Numbered from the stretch's first letter, positions 44,484 through 52,952 are shown. The stretch is 64,000 nt of DNA from CAVUBL01 sp963837945 (GCA_963837945.1 CAWIQD010000010.1:62001-126000), one strand, 5' to 3'. Numbers and translations: made by a program. Notes: a model not told the origin generated them from the sequence alone.

Positions 44484-44792
44484 GGGCTCCTCCTGCTCGG
44501 GGTCGATCCCGGCCGCGCCGGGGTCCGGACGCACGCTCCGGCGGCGTCACTCATCCAGGACGCGAAGCGCGGCGGCGATCGCTCGCACGCCGACCGAAAT
44601 CCGCCACCCCGGCCCGGTCCGGGCCGGGACGGCGAGCCGCAGCGAACGCCTCTAGAAGCGACAAATTTTCCCTATTGAGGATTGAATCGGCGAACTTTGT
44701 TGCGTTAGAAGATGTATTTGTTCTAGACTCGAAGACGGCCGAAGAGGGCACCACGGGGCCGGGGCGGCCCGCGCGTCGTAGAATGGAGGCCC
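44484..44792. promoter_or_regulatory. Intergenic region between divergent operons, with 21-bp palindrome
   Basis: 309 bases without a gene. CCCGGCCCGG-T-CCGGGCCGGG at 44608-44628 is a perfect palindrome with a one-base centre, in the leader of the minus-strand operon. A marked A+T-rich island follows at about 44655-44735, likely holding the promoters of both directions. I could not pick one pair of -35/-10 boxes with confidence; TTGAAT plus 17 bp plus TTAGAA on the plus strand is the best weak match. Confidence 0.35.
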
Positions 44793-45107
44793 ATGACCCC
44801 CGGAGATGCGCGCGGCGGGGACCTCGTCGAGATGCTCCGGCACCTCGCCCCCCGCCTCGAAGCCCTCTTCCGCCGGTTCGGCGTGGCGCCCGACGAGGCC
44901 GCGCCGATCCTCGACGAGGCGGTGCTGGAGGTCCAGCTCCGCTGCAGCCGTCCGCCCGACATGGAGGGGCGGCTGCTCAGGGCGGTGGAACGGGGCTGCG
45001 CGGCCCTCCTGGCCGAGCGCCGCCGCAAGGCCCTGGCCGCCCTCGCCGAGTCGACCGACACGACCGGAGAGGAGGATCGCGGGGATCATGAGCGAAAACC
45101 ACCTTGA
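44793..45107 (+). CDS. Small sigma-like/regulatory helical protein
   Basis: 104 residues, highly charged and helical: LVEMLRHLAPRLEALFRRFGVAPDEAAPILDEAVLEVQ. It resembles the sigma-70 region 2 (ECF type) in helix pattern but lacks region 4, so I treat sigma homology as tentative. It overlaps the following zinc-finger/TPR gene by 20 bases and is likely co-translated. ECF-like small proteins beside anti-sigma-type proteins recur in Acidobacteriota. Confidence 0.5.
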   Translation: MTPGDARGGDLVEMLRHLAPRLEALFRRFGVAPDEAAPILDEAVLEVQLRCSRPPDMEGRLLRAVERGCAALLAERRRKALAALAESTDTTGEEDRGDHERKPP

Positions 45108-46452
45108 TCGAGAGACCCTCGCCCGCTGGGCCGCTCGCAAGCTCTCCCGCGAGGAGACCTTCGAGACCGGCTGGCATCTGTTCCTGTGCCCCGAGTGCCG
45201 GGCGAAGCTGCCGGAGATCGGGCCCGAGGCCGAGGTGCTCTTCGACCGGATGTTCGCCGGGCGCCGCTTCACGGTGCCGCCCGGCGCCTACGAGCACGTC
45301 ACGGAGTCGGTCGCCGAGAAGCTCCGGATCGCCGGCCTCGCGATCGAGCGCGAGCGCGCCGACGCGCCGACCCTGTGGGCCGAGCTCGAGAGCCAGCCGC
45401 CCGCGAGGCGCACGCTCCTGGTCGAGAACGCGTCGCGCTTCCAGACCTACGGCCTGACCGAGCTGCTGCTCGGCGAGTGCCGGCGGATCTGGTCGGAGGA
45501 CCCGGCGCGCGCCGAAGAGCTCGCCGAGCTCGCCCTCGCCGTCACCTATCGGCTGGAGCGCCGGATCCACGGCCCGGCGCTGCTCAACGACCTGAAGGCC
45601 GAGGCCTGGGCGTACGTCGCCAACTGCCGGCGGATCCGCTCCGACCTGAGGAGCGTCTCCGAGGCCTTCGAGATCGCGGACGAGTTCCATTCGCGGGGCA
45701 CCGGGGACCCGAGCGAGGAGGCGACGCTCCTCGACCTCAAGGCTTCCTACCTGCGGGACCAGCGGCGCTTCGAGGAGGCGATCGCGGCGATCGACCGGGT
45801 GATCGAGATCCACCGCCGGACCGGTGAGGCTCACCAGGAGGGGCGAGCGCTGATCAAGAAGGCGATGGTCTTCCGGGAGATGGACCGTCTCGAGGAGGCG
45901 ATCGGCCTTCTCCACGACGCGGCGACCAAGATCGACGCCGAGCGCGAGCCGCGAGTCCTCCTCTGCCTGAAGAACAACCTGGCCGCAATCCTGAGCGAGG
46001 CCGACGACCCCCTCGAGGCGCGCAAGATGCTGCGCGAGGTGCGCCGGCTCGCGGTCCAGACCGGCACGCCCGTCGACCGTCTCCGGCTCCTCTGGACCGA
46101 GGGCCTGGTCAGCCGCCGGCTCCACCAGGACTCGATGGCGGAGGCGGCGCTCAAGCGCTCGATGGACGGTTTCGTCGAGGCCGGGATCGGCTACGACGCG
46201 GCGCTCGTGGCCCTCGATCTCGCCGAGCTCTACCTCGCCACCGAGCGCTTCGGCGAGGCCCGCGAGCTCGCCGCCAGGATGCTCAGGATCTTCGCCTCCC
46301 GCGACGTCCACCGCGAGGCCCTGGCCGCCCTCGCCGTCCTACAGCAGGCGATCGAGCGGGACGCGGCCAGCGTCGCCCTGGTGCAGGAGATCGCGCGCTA
46401 CCTCCACCACGCCCGCCGCAACCCGGCCTTGCGCTTCGAGCCCGAGAGATAA
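45088..46452 (+). CDS. Anti-sigma-type zinc-finger protein with TPR repeats
   Basis: 454 residues. The N-terminal motif HLFLCPECRAKL is HxxxCxxC, as in zinc-binding anti-sigma proteins. It is followed by about 400 residues of TPR-like helices, e.g. EEATLLDLKASYLRDQRRFEEAIAAIDRVIEIHRR, LEEAIGLLHDAATKID and ARKMLREVRRLAV. No transmembrane segment was seen. The ATG at 45088 is inside the upstream gene. Fusing a ZAS motif to TPRs suggests a soluble regulatory scaffold that binds the small protein encoded upstream. A secreted peptide gene follows. Confidence 0.72.
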   Translation: MSENHLDRETLARWAARKLSREETFETGWHLFLCPECRAKLPEIGPEAEVLFDRMFAGRRFTVPPGAYEHVTESVAEKLRIAGLAIERERADAPTLWAELESQPPARRTLLVENASRFQTYGLTELLLGECRRIWSEDPARAEELAELALAVTYRLERRIHGPALLNDLKAEAWAYVANCRRIRSDLRSVSEAFEIADEFHSRGTGDPSEEATLLDLKASYLRDQRRFEEAIAAIDRVIEIHRRTGEAHQEGRALIKKAMVFREMDRLEEAIGLLHDAATKIDAEREPRVLLCLKNNLAAILSEADDPLEARKMLREVRRLAVQTGTPVDRLRLLWTEGLVSRRLHQDSMAEAALKRSMDGFVEAGIGYDAALVALDLAELYLATERFGEARELAARMLRIFASRDVHREALAALAVLQQAIERDAASVALVQEIARYLHHARRNPALRFEPER

Positions 46453-46515
46453 GAGCCGCCGCGGCGGCTCATGGACCGAGTGACCGAGGCGGGCGAGCCG
46501 GCCTCGGAGGCCGGC
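46453..46515 (+). promoter_or_regulatory. Two hairpins between the TPR gene and the exported-peptide gene
   Basis: A perfect 18-bp palindrome GAGCCGCCGCGGCGGCTC (46453-46470) begins right after the TPR stop. A second stem, GCCGGCCTC and GAGGCCGGC (46497-46515), lies 26 bases later. Neither has a T-tract. They may punctuate or process the transcript so that the small exported protein is made at a different level. Confidence 0.45.
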
Positions 46516-46546
46516 CAACCGACCCGCCTCTTGACAGGAGGCGAAG

Positions 46547-46852
46547 ATGTACCGTAGCCATCTCAAGCTGTCCGCGTGCATCCTGGCGATCACCGCCCTG
46601 ATGCTGGCTCCCGCCGGTCTCCATGCCCAACCGGCCCGGTCGATCCCGAGTGTCGCCACGGGATCTCCCTGGTCGGGGCTCGGGGAGTGGCTCGACGATC
46701 TCGTCGCTCGATTCGCTCCCGCGTCCCCGGCCGCGACGATCCGTACCCAGGCCGCACCGGCGCAAGCCGGCGGCCCTACCGGACCGTCGCCAGGAGACTG
46801 GCAGTGCCTCGAGTGCACGGAGGCTGGGAACCTGATCGACCCAGACGGCTAG
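46547..46852 (+). CDS. Small exported protein
   Basis: 101 residues with a signal peptide (ACILAITALMLAPAGLHAQ). The mature part is about 75 residues, with Pro/Ala-rich middle and a C-terminal WQCLECTEAGNLIDPDG containing a CxxC pair. The ATG has a perfect AGGAGGCGAAG ribosome site. It follows the TPR gene, and a short secreted peptide after an anti-sigma/TPR gene suggests a signal or a sensed peptide. Not recognised by family. Confidence 0.6.
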   Translation: MYRSHLKLSACILAITALMLAPAGLHAQPARSIPSVATGSPWSGLGEWLDDLVARFAPASPAATIRTQAAPAQAGGPTGPSPGDWQCLECTEAGNLIDPDG

Positions 46853-46944
46853 GCGCTCCGCGATCGGCGGCTCGCCGTGGGGAGTGGTGGCCGGCGGAGA
46901 CGGCCCTCGCCGTCGCCCCGGCCGCCGCTTTCCGAGCCGCCACC

Positions 46945-46989
46945 GGGCCGGCGGCGATCGACGTTGCGTCGCTTGCCGCCGGCCCTTTT
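46945..46989 (+). terminator. Rho-independent terminator after the exported-peptide gene
   Basis: Perfect 11-bp stem GGGCCGGCGGC (46945-46955) and GCCGCCGGCCC (46975-46985), enclosing an inner CGACG/CGTCG stem, followed by TTTT (46986-46989). It ends the plus-strand transcript about 93 bases past the peptide gene and sits in the convergent gap before the minus-strand gene. Confidence 0.75.
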
Positions 46990-47000
46990 CGACGGTGTCG

Positions 47001-48195
47001 TCACGGCTGATAGGTCACGTCCAGCACCGGCGGGTAGCTCGACTCGCGGCTCCAGAGGCTGCCGTAGCTCGGATCGCCGCTCGCGAAGCCCACGGAGAAG
47101 GTGCCGTTGCCCGTGACGTAGCTCGAGACGTCGAAGCTGTACCAGGCTCCCGAGACGAGGTTGTTCAAGATGGCCAGCGTGCCGCCGGCTGCCGGGTAGT
47201 TGCTCCAGGTCAAGCCGGTCTCGGTCCAGCTCGAGCTCACCAGCCAGTAGAGCCCCAGGTCGGGCAACGCATTGGTGGTACGGACGAGAAGCCGCGCCGA
47301 GGTCACCGGCCCCGTCACTCCACTCACCGAGAACTTGAGAAACGCGAAGGCGCCCTGGCCGTCGACGTTTCTCACCGTCAGCGTGGTCGAGGTGCCGTTG
47401 TTGTAGGTCGGCAGGGCCTGCCAGGCGGTGGTGTCGGCGATCGGGTGGAAGCTCGAGGTCACCGGCGGGTTGCTGATCGCGAACTGCCGATTGAAGCTCG
47501 CCGCATTGCCGGCCCGATCGGTGACCGTGACCTGGAGCGTGTGGTAGCCGTTCGGGAAGGCCGTCGAGTCGAAAGTCGCGCGCCATCCCACGTTCGGACA
47601 GGCCGGATCGGTGACGGCCGGGTGGTTGTCACAGGCACCTTGGCGGTTGACGTTCGTCACCAGCCCCGTGACCGTGAGCGGCACCCCGTCGATCTTGAAG
47701 CTCCGCGATGCGATCGCGGACGAGTCGATCGCCCAACCCGCCACGATGACCGACGCCCCCTGCACGGACTGGAGGTTCGACGGCAGGTCCACGTAGAGGA
47801 TCGGAAGCGTGTTGTCCACCGTCACGGTGACCGGCGCCGAGAGCCCCACGTTGCCCGAGGCGTCGTAGCCGCGGGCCGTGACGGTGTGCGGCCCGTCGGG
47901 CACCGAGGTCGACGCCCACGAGACCTGGTACGGCGCGGCGGAGTCGCTCCCCACGACCGCTCCGTCCACCCGGAATTCGACGAGGGTGACGCCCTGGTCG
48001 TCCGACGCCTGGGCGGCGAGAGTGATCGTGCCGTGGCGGAAGGAGGCGGCCGCCGGAGCCGTCACGGCCACCTGCGGCGTCTCGAGGTCGTTCGAGACCG
48101 TGACCGTCCGCAGGAGGTCCCGCTCGTTGCCCGCCCGGTCGAACACTTTCGCCGTCACCGTGTGGTCGCCGTTGGCCGGAGGCGAACGAACGCGG
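47001..48195 (-). pseudogene. 5'-truncated secreted protein with Ig-like and DNRLRE domains
   Basis: The open frame encodes about 385 residues with two bacterial Ig-like domains (PQVAVTAPAAASFRHGTITL, DGPHTVTARGYDASGNVG and DNTLPILYVDLPSNLQ) and a DNRLRE/CBM-like beta domain (AFLKFSVSGVTGPVTSARLLV). The first possible start, GTG 48158, sits inside an Ig motif: the upstream reading continues as ANGDHTVTAKVFDRAGN and then collides with the end of the upstream gene. No signal peptide or start exists, so the 5' end is missing. It is probably the 3' end of a larger surface protein gene, lost by rearrangement. Confidence 0.6.
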
Positions 48196-48204
48196 CCGGG
48201 CTCA

Positions 48205-49122
48205 TCAGTCGACCTCCCGCGCCGTCAAGAGGCCCTGGAGCTCCGCGACGATCGAGGCCAGGCTTTGGGGATGGTCGTTGAGCGAGTTCAGGGATCCTTT
48301 GACGGCCAGGCCCGAGCCGCCGGACTCGATGAAGATCCCCGACGGATTCGGAAGGACGACCCTCCCGGCCAGGTCCGGTGAGCTCCTATCGTCTGCGACG
48401 AGGATCCGGTCGCCCATCTCGGGCCTGGGAGGATACCCGGGGTTGCTCTTCCAAAAGTTGAGTTTCCCGATCGAAAACCTCGCCTCGGGATAGTAGAGAT
48501 AGACGTCTCCCGCGGTGCTGTGGTCTCCTTCTGCCAGCATCGTGCCGTCGATCCGGATCGTCAGCAGCGACGCGGGCCCACCTTCGAAGAAGCCCTCCGA
48601 GATGCCGACCACCCTTCCGAGGTAGATCACGGTCGCCTTCTGGGATAGCTCTTCCAGGGAATTCCAGCGATGGCCGAATGGCTGGGCGACCGAGTCCAAG
48701 CCGTAGTGGTACCAGATCGTTGTCGTGCCATCCGGATCGTCCTGCTTTGCAGCGACACTCATCTCTTGGGCACCGGGAGAGCTTTCGAGCATGGAGTAGG
48801 GAATTGCGGGGTCCGCGGCGAATTGATCGAACGCCCTGTGGACCTCGTCGCCCAGCACGTCCCAATCGAGTGTGCCGTCAGGTCGTGTGGCCTTTTCGGC
48901 GCTCACCCACAGCGGAGCTCCGTCCACCTTGGTGCGCGACTCCAGAAAAGTGGGCGCCTCGCCTTCGCATTCGACGGAGGCAGACTGCATCGAAACGTTC
49001 GCCTGGCCACCAGGGTTGGTCCCCGCGTGAAGCGCAAAGGGCATTGCCGAGATACATGCCAGCAAGGCCAACAGCGATTTCCACGAGAGCTGTCCGTGCG
49101 CCGATGCTTTCCGAATGGTCAT
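48205..49122 (-). CDS. Secreted protein of unknown function
   Basis: 305 residues with a signal peptide (SLLALLACISAMPFALHAG). ATG 49122 follows AAAGGA. The core has ATVIYLGRVVGISEGFFEGGPASLLTIRIDGTML, similar in pattern to the small secreted protein at 23537-24118 (export followed by RGAVLDV...). Codon use is less GC3-skewed than neighbours, so it may have come by transfer. It directly precedes the truncated Ig gene, whose promoter-less 3' end may have been joined to it by a deletion. Confidence 0.6.
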   Translation of the reverse strand: MTIRKASAHGQLSWKSLLALLACISAMPFALHAGTNPGGQANVSMQSASVECEGEAPTFLESRTKVDGAPLWVSAEKATRPDGTLDWDVLGDEVHRAFDQFAADPAIPYSMLESSPGAQEMSVAAKQDDPDGTTTIWYHYGLDSVAQPFGHRWNSLEELSQKATVIYLGRVVGISEGFFEGGPASLLTIRIDGTMLAEGDHSTAGDVYLYYPEARFSIGKLNFWKSNPGYPPRPEMGDRILVADDRSSPDLAGRVVLPNPSGIFIESGGSGLAVKGSLNSLNDHPQSLASIVAELQGLLTAREVD

Positions 49123-49276
49123 CCGTCATCCTTTCTTGAGGCGGTTCTTGGGGCTCTCCTCAACTTGCAGTGGGTAGAGGAGGGGCGAGCTGGATGCCTC
49201 CGCAGTTGAGGAAGATCATCGCAGCGAGCGCTTGATATTCGATACTCCCAAGCAGAGCAGGAAACCCCATCCGTCT

Positions 49277-49513
49277 TCAACCCCTTAGCGCCACCCCCCC
49301 TCCTCCCAGACGTCTGACCCCTGGCGACCGCGGGGCGTGGTAGGCAGCCAGAGAGACCGCCTCGGCGCGCTCCGCGAGGCTCTCCGCCTTGCACTCCGGG
49401 CAGATCTCCTCGAGCTGCCGCCGCAGGAGCTCGGCGAGCTCGCGCTGCGAGATTTCGCCACGGCGCGCGGCGCGTAACAGCTCGTGGGTCAGATGGCGGT
49501 GGCCCTCGGACAC
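49277..49513 (-). CDS. Short zinc-finger (anti-sigma-like) protein or remnant
   Basis: 78 residues from GTG 49513. HLTHELLRAARRGEISQRELAELLRRQLEEICPECKAES resembles the N-terminus of ZAS/TPR regulators (compare HLFLCPEC in the 45088 gene). The rest is low complexity (SPGVRRLGGGGVALRG), so it may be the truncated 5' end of a longer gene. It starts 25 bases after the ribbon-helix-helix gene. Confidence 0.42.
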   Translation of the reverse strand: MSEGHRHLTHELLRAARRGEISQRELAELLRRQLEEICPECKAESLAERAEAVSLAAYHAPRSPGVRRLGGGGVALRG

Positions 49514-49538
49514 TGGCCGGGCTTTCTCTGCGGGCGAC

Positions 49539-49742
49539 TCACTCGAGCCCGTAGTGCTCGCGGAGGAGCTGACGGACGATCTCGGCCTCGGTGCGCCGGG
49601 TGCGGTAGGCCTCTTCGCGCAAGGCCTCCTCGACGTCCCGGTCGATGTAGAAGGTCTTGCGCAAGAGGGCTCCGTCCGCGCTCACCGTCGTCCGACCGCC
49701 GCGAGGACCGACGAACTCATCCTCGGCTTGCTTGGCTGGCAT
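49539..49742 (-). CDS. Ribbon-helix-helix DNA-binding protein
   Basis: 67 residues with the RHH pattern LRKTFYIDRDVEEALREEAYRTRRTEAEIVRQLLREHYG, a strand followed by two helices. It resembles CopG/antitoxin-type repressors. No toxin gene is adjacent; the downstream small gene is not toxin-like. The ATG at 49742 is 100 bases from the divergent had promoter region and could compete with or bind near it, though this is speculative. Confidence 0.6.
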   Translation of the reverse strand: MPAKQAEDEFVGPRGGRTTVSADGALLRKTFYIDRDVEEALREEAYRTRRTEAEIVRQLLREHYGLE

Positions 49743-49837
49743 GAGCCCAGTGTATCCGAGGTGTCGCTCCAGGAAAGCTCACGGGCCGCCCCGGCCGGGG
49801 CGGCACCACCGCCGCCAAATCCCGCCCTTCCGGGTAG

Positions 49838-49866
49838 TTGTGAACGAACGCTCGTTCATCTACGCT
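49838..49866 (+). promoter_or_regulatory. Promoter of the benzoyl-CoA operon
   Basis: TTGTGA at 49838-49843, 17-bp spacer, TACGCT at 49861-49866. The spacer is nearly filled by an 18-bp palindrome. The predicted start near 49873 gives a leader of about 30 bases before had. The -10 hexamer matches that of the two-component promoter at 29915. Confidence 0.5.
49841..49858. promoter_or_regulatory. TetR-type operator in the had promoter
   Basis: TGAACGAACGCTCGTTCA is a perfect 7-bp inverted repeat with a 4-base centre. This GAACGA...TCGTTC form is the usual shape of TetR-family operators for acyl-CoA/aromatic pathways. It lies between the -35 and -10 boxes, where binding would block polymerase. 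The likely ligand-responsive repressor is the TetR gene inside the operon (52949). Confidence 0.72.
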
Positions 49867-49903
49867 CATCTCCAACGACGGTCGAGAGGAGGGCGGTTTC
49901 GGA

Positions 49904-50992
49904 ATGATCGCGGAAGGCTATTTCCTGGAGGGGCCGGGGCGGCCGTTGGTCCTGCGGGACCTCCCGATCCCCGATCCGGGCCCGGGCGAGGCACTGGTCG
50001 AGGTGACGGCCTGCGGGCTGTGCCACACCGATCTGGGGTTCGCCGACGGCTCGGTGGCGCCGCGCCACGCCCTGCCGCTGGTGCTCGGCCACGAGATTAC
50101 CGGCACGGTGGTGGCGGCCGGGCCCGGCGCCGAGCACCTCGTGGGCAAGCCGGTCCTGGTGCCCTCGGTCCTGCCGTGCGGCACCTGCGACTTCTGCCGC
50201 GCCGGCCGGGGCAACGCCTGTCCCGACCAGCGGATGCCCGGCAACGACATCCACGGCGGCTTCGCGAGCCACTTGCTGGTGCCCGCCGGCCCGCTCGTAC
50301 CGCTCGACCAGGCGCCCGCGGGCATCGCGCTCGACGAGCTCTCGGTGGTCGCCGACGCCGTCTCGACCGCCTACCAGGCGACCGTGCGGGCCGGCCTCGC
50401 CGCCGGCGACCTGGCGGTCGTCGTGGGCACCGGCGGGGTGGGCGGCTTCCTGGTCCAGATCGCCGCCGCCCTGGGCGCCCGGGTGATCGCCTGCGACGTC
50501 GCGCCCACCGCGCTCGAGCGCGCCCGCGAGCTGGGCGCCGAGCGCGCCGTCGCCCTCGCCGGCCGCGAGGCGAAGGAGGTCCGGAAGGAGATCCGCGGCC
50601 TCGGCCGCGAGTGGGAAATCCCCTCGCTCCGGCTCCGGATCTTCGAGGCGAGCGGCACCGCCGCCGGCCAGGCCCTGGCCTTCGCCCTCCTCGACCGGGC
50701 GGCGACCCTGTTGCAGGTCGGCTACACGCCGGAGGCGGTCTCGGTGCGCCTCTCGAACCTGATGGCCTTCGACGCCACGGTCCACGGCACCTGGGGCTGC
50801 CCGCCGGAGGCCTACCCGGCGGTCCTCGAGCTGATCTACGACGGCCGCGTGCGCCTCGCGCCGATGCTCGACCACGCGCCCATGTCGGAGCTCAACCGGC
50901 TCCTCGACGACATGGCCGCCCACCGCCTCACGCACCGGATGATCCTCCATCCACAGGCTGGAGCTCCTTCCATCTCCACGAGGACCCCATGA
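49904..50992 (+). CDS. had: 6-hydroxycyclohex-1-ene-1-carbonyl-CoA dehydrogenase (Had)
   Basis: NAD-dependent zinc alcohol dehydrogenase of anaerobic benzoate degradation: oxidises the 6-hydroxy intermediate to the 6-oxo-CoA. 362 residues. The catalytic zinc site is CGLCHTDL and GHEITGTVV, the structural zinc loop LPCGTCDFCRAGRGNAC, and the NAD-binding site VVVGTGGVGGFLVQ. Segment DQRMPGNDIHGGFASHL is characteristic of Had versus other ADHs. ATG 49904 follows the operator-promoter. It overlaps oah by ATGA, and the pathway genes that follow fix the assignment. Confidence 0.92.
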   Translation: MIAEGYFLEGPGRPLVLRDLPIPDPGPGEALVEVTACGLCHTDLGFADGSVAPRHALPLVLGHEITGTVVAAGPGAEHLVGKPVLVPSVLPCGTCDFCRAGRGNACPDQRMPGNDIHGGFASHLLVPAGPLVPLDQAPAGIALDELSVVADAVSTAYQATVRAGLAAGDLAVVVGTGGVGGFLVQIAAALGARVIACDVAPTALERARELGAERAVALAGREAKEVRKEIRGLGREWEIPSLRLRIFEASGTAAGQALAFALLDRAATLLQVGYTPEAVSVRLSNLMAFDATVHGTWGCPPEAYPAVLELIYDGRVRLAPMLDHAPMSELNRLLDDMAAHRLTHRMILHPQAGAPSISTRTP

Positions 50993-52149
50993 CCGACCTC
51001 AAGAACCACGACCTCGACCCGGGCTACGTCTTTCGGCACGTCCGCTACGAGACCCGCCCGGTCCTCGGCCGCGACGGCGCCCCCGTCTCCGGCCTCCACC
51101 AGGTTTGGATCTTCCTCGACAACCCGCGCCAGCTCAACTCCTACACCACCGAGATGGCGCGCGAAGTGATCCTCGCCTTCCGCCGCGCGAGCGCCGATCG
51201 CCATGCCGTCGCCGTCGTCTTCACCGGCGCCGGCGATCGCGCCTTCTGCTCGGGCGGCAACACCGAGGAGTACGCCACCTACTACGCCGGCCGGCCGCAG
51301 GAGTACCTCCAGTACATGCGGCTGTTCAACGACATGGTCACGGGGATCCTGCTGTGCGACAAGCCGGTCGTCTGCCGGGTGAACGGCCTGCGGATCGCCG
51401 GCGGCCAGGAGATCGGCATGGCGTGCGACTTCACCGTCGCCGCCGACCACGCCTCCTTCGGCCAGGCGGGCCCGGTCCACGGCTCGGCCCCGGACGGCGG
51501 CTCGACCGACTTCCTCGACCTCTACGTCGGCTTCGCGCGCGCCGCCGAGAGCCTGGTGCTGTGCGAGCCCTGGTCCGCCTACAAGGCGCTCCGGCTCGGC
51601 CTGGTCAACGAGGTGGTGGCGGTCCACAAGACGCCGGAGGGCGCCTTCGTCACCAACCCGCTGGTCGAGACCGAGCGCTACATCGACGGCTGCGGGCGGA
51701 TCGTCTACGGCGAGTGGAAGGAAGGGCTCGAGCGGCAGCGGGCGAAGGAGACGGCCGCCGGCCTCGCGATCGACCTCGCCCCCCTCGACGCCGCGGTCGA
51801 GCGCCTGGTGACCCGCCTCCTCCACACCTTCCCCGACTGCACGCGGAAGACCCTCGAGAGCCTGCGCAAGAAGAAGCTCGCCCACTGGTACGCCAACAGC
51901 GAGACCAATCGCTCCTGGCTCGCACTCAACATGACGACCGAGGCGGCGGCCGGCTTCGCCGCCTTCCACTACGGCGACAAGGGGGCGCGCGAGATCGACT
52001 TCGCGGCGCTGCGCCGGGCGGTCGCCGAGGGGCGCCGGTTCGACCCCGCGCTGGTCCGCGAGGTGCTGCCGCCGGCCGCCCGCACCCGTCTCGACGCCGC
52101 CTCCGGCCCGGCCCCGGCCGCCGAGCCGGCGCTCGAGGAGGTGCGATGA
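50989..52149 (+). CDS. oah: 6-oxocyclohex-1-ene-1-carbonyl-CoA hydrolase (Oah/BamA)
   Basis: Ring-opening hydrolase of the crotonase family. It adds water to the 6-oxo-CoA and cleaves the ring to 3-hydroxypimelyl-CoA. 386 residues. Hallmarks are DNPRQLNSYTTEMAREVILAFRRAS, FTGAGDRAFCSGGNTEEYATYYAGRPQEYLQYMRLFNDMV and RIAGGQEIGMACDFTVAADHASFGQAGPVHGSAPDGGSTDFL, very close to BamA. The C-terminal tail (PAPAAEPALEEVR) is low complexity. ATG 50989 overlaps had. BamA is a marker for anaerobic aromatic degradation. Confidence 0.95.
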   Translation: MTDLKNHDLDPGYVFRHVRYETRPVLGRDGAPVSGLHQVWIFLDNPRQLNSYTTEMAREVILAFRRASADRHAVAVVFTGAGDRAFCSGGNTEEYATYYAGRPQEYLQYMRLFNDMVTGILLCDKPVVCRVNGLRIAGGQEIGMACDFTVAADHASFGQAGPVHGSAPDGGSTDFLDLYVGFARAAESLVLCEPWSAYKALRLGLVNEVVAVHKTPEGAFVTNPLVETERYIDGCGRIVYGEWKEGLERQRAKETAAGLAIDLAPLDAAVERLVTRLLHTFPDCTRKTLESLRKKKLAHWYANSETNRSWLALNMTTEAAAGFAAFHYGDKGAREIDFAALRRAVAEGRRFDPALVREVLPPAARTRLDAASGPAPAAEPALEEVR

Positions 52150-52952
52150 GCTCGCCGGCCGCCGCCGAGCCCCGCCGGACGATCCGCGTCGCCGTCCTCG
52201 AAGAGGGCACGGTCCTCCGCCTCGTGCTCGATCGGCCGAAGGGCAACGTCCTCTCCTCCGAGATGATGGGCGAGCTCGACGCCGCCCTCGCCGAGCACGA
52301 GGCCCTGCCGGACCTCCGCCTGGTCCTGCTCCGGGGCGCCGGCGGCAACTTCTCCTACGGCGCGTCGGTCGAGGAGCACCGGCGGCAGGACGCCCCGGGG
52401 ATGCTCGCGACCTTCCACCGCCTGATCCGGCGCCTGGCGGCCTATCCGGTGCCGGTGGCGGCCTTGATCGAAGGGCACTGCCTGGGTGGCGGCTTCGAGC
52501 TCACCCTGCCCTGCCACTTCCTGTTCGCGACCCCGGACGCCCGCCTCGGCTGTCCGGAGATCAAGCTCGGCGTCTTCCCGCCGGTCCTCGCCGCGGTCGG
52601 GGCCTGGCGGATGGGGGCCGCCGCCGCCGAGCGGATCCTCTTGACCGGCAAGCCGATGAGCGCCGCCGAGGCCTGGCGCGTCGGCCTCGTGACCGAGGTC
52701 TTCGACGCCGAGGCCGACCCCGAGGCCGCGCTCCTCGCCTGGTACCGGGAGACCCTCCGCCCGCTCTCGGCCTTCGCGCTGCGCCAGGGCACGGCGGCCC
52801 TGCGCCGCTCGGGCGGTTTTCTCGAGCAGCTCGACCGGGCGCTCGCCGCCGCCGAGGAGCAGTACGTCCGCGAGGTGCTGCCGAGCCACGACGGCGACGA
52901 GGGCGTCGAGGCGTTTCTCGCCCGGCGGGCGCCCGACTGGAGGAACCGGTGA
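52146..52952 (+). CDS. dch: Cyclohexa-1,5-dienecarbonyl-CoA hydratase (Dch/BamR)
   Basis: Hydrates the dienoyl-CoA product of benzoyl-CoA reduction to 6-hydroxycyclohex-1-ene-1-carbonyl-CoA. 268 residues, crotonase fold. Key segments: LRLVLDRPKGNVLSSEMM, LRGAGGNFSYGASVEEHR (oxyanion hole), ALIEGHCLGGGFELTLPCHFLFA, LGCPEIKLGVFPP. The Gly-Ala-Ser for the usual acid motif fits Dch. ATG 52146 overlaps oah by ATGA and the stop overlaps the TetR start by GTGA. Confidence 0.9.
   Translation: MSSPAAAEPRRTIRVAVLEEGTVLRLVLDRPKGNVLSSEMMGELDAALAEHEALPDLRLVLLRGAGGNFSYGASVEEHRRQDAPGMLATFHRLIRRLAAYPVPVAALIEGHCLGGGFELTLPCHFLFATPDARLGCPEIKLGVFPPVLAAVGAWRMGAAAAERILLTGKPMSAAEAWRVGLVTEVFDAEADPEAALLAWYRETLRPLSAFALRQGTAALRRSGGFLEQLDRALAAAEEQYVREVLPSHDGDEGVEAFLARRAPDWRNR

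Noticed and set aside
46461..46546. TTGACA at 46533 as a -35 box
   Set aside because: It lies 9 bases before the start codon and is part of the ribosome-binding stretch; there is no room for a -10 element.
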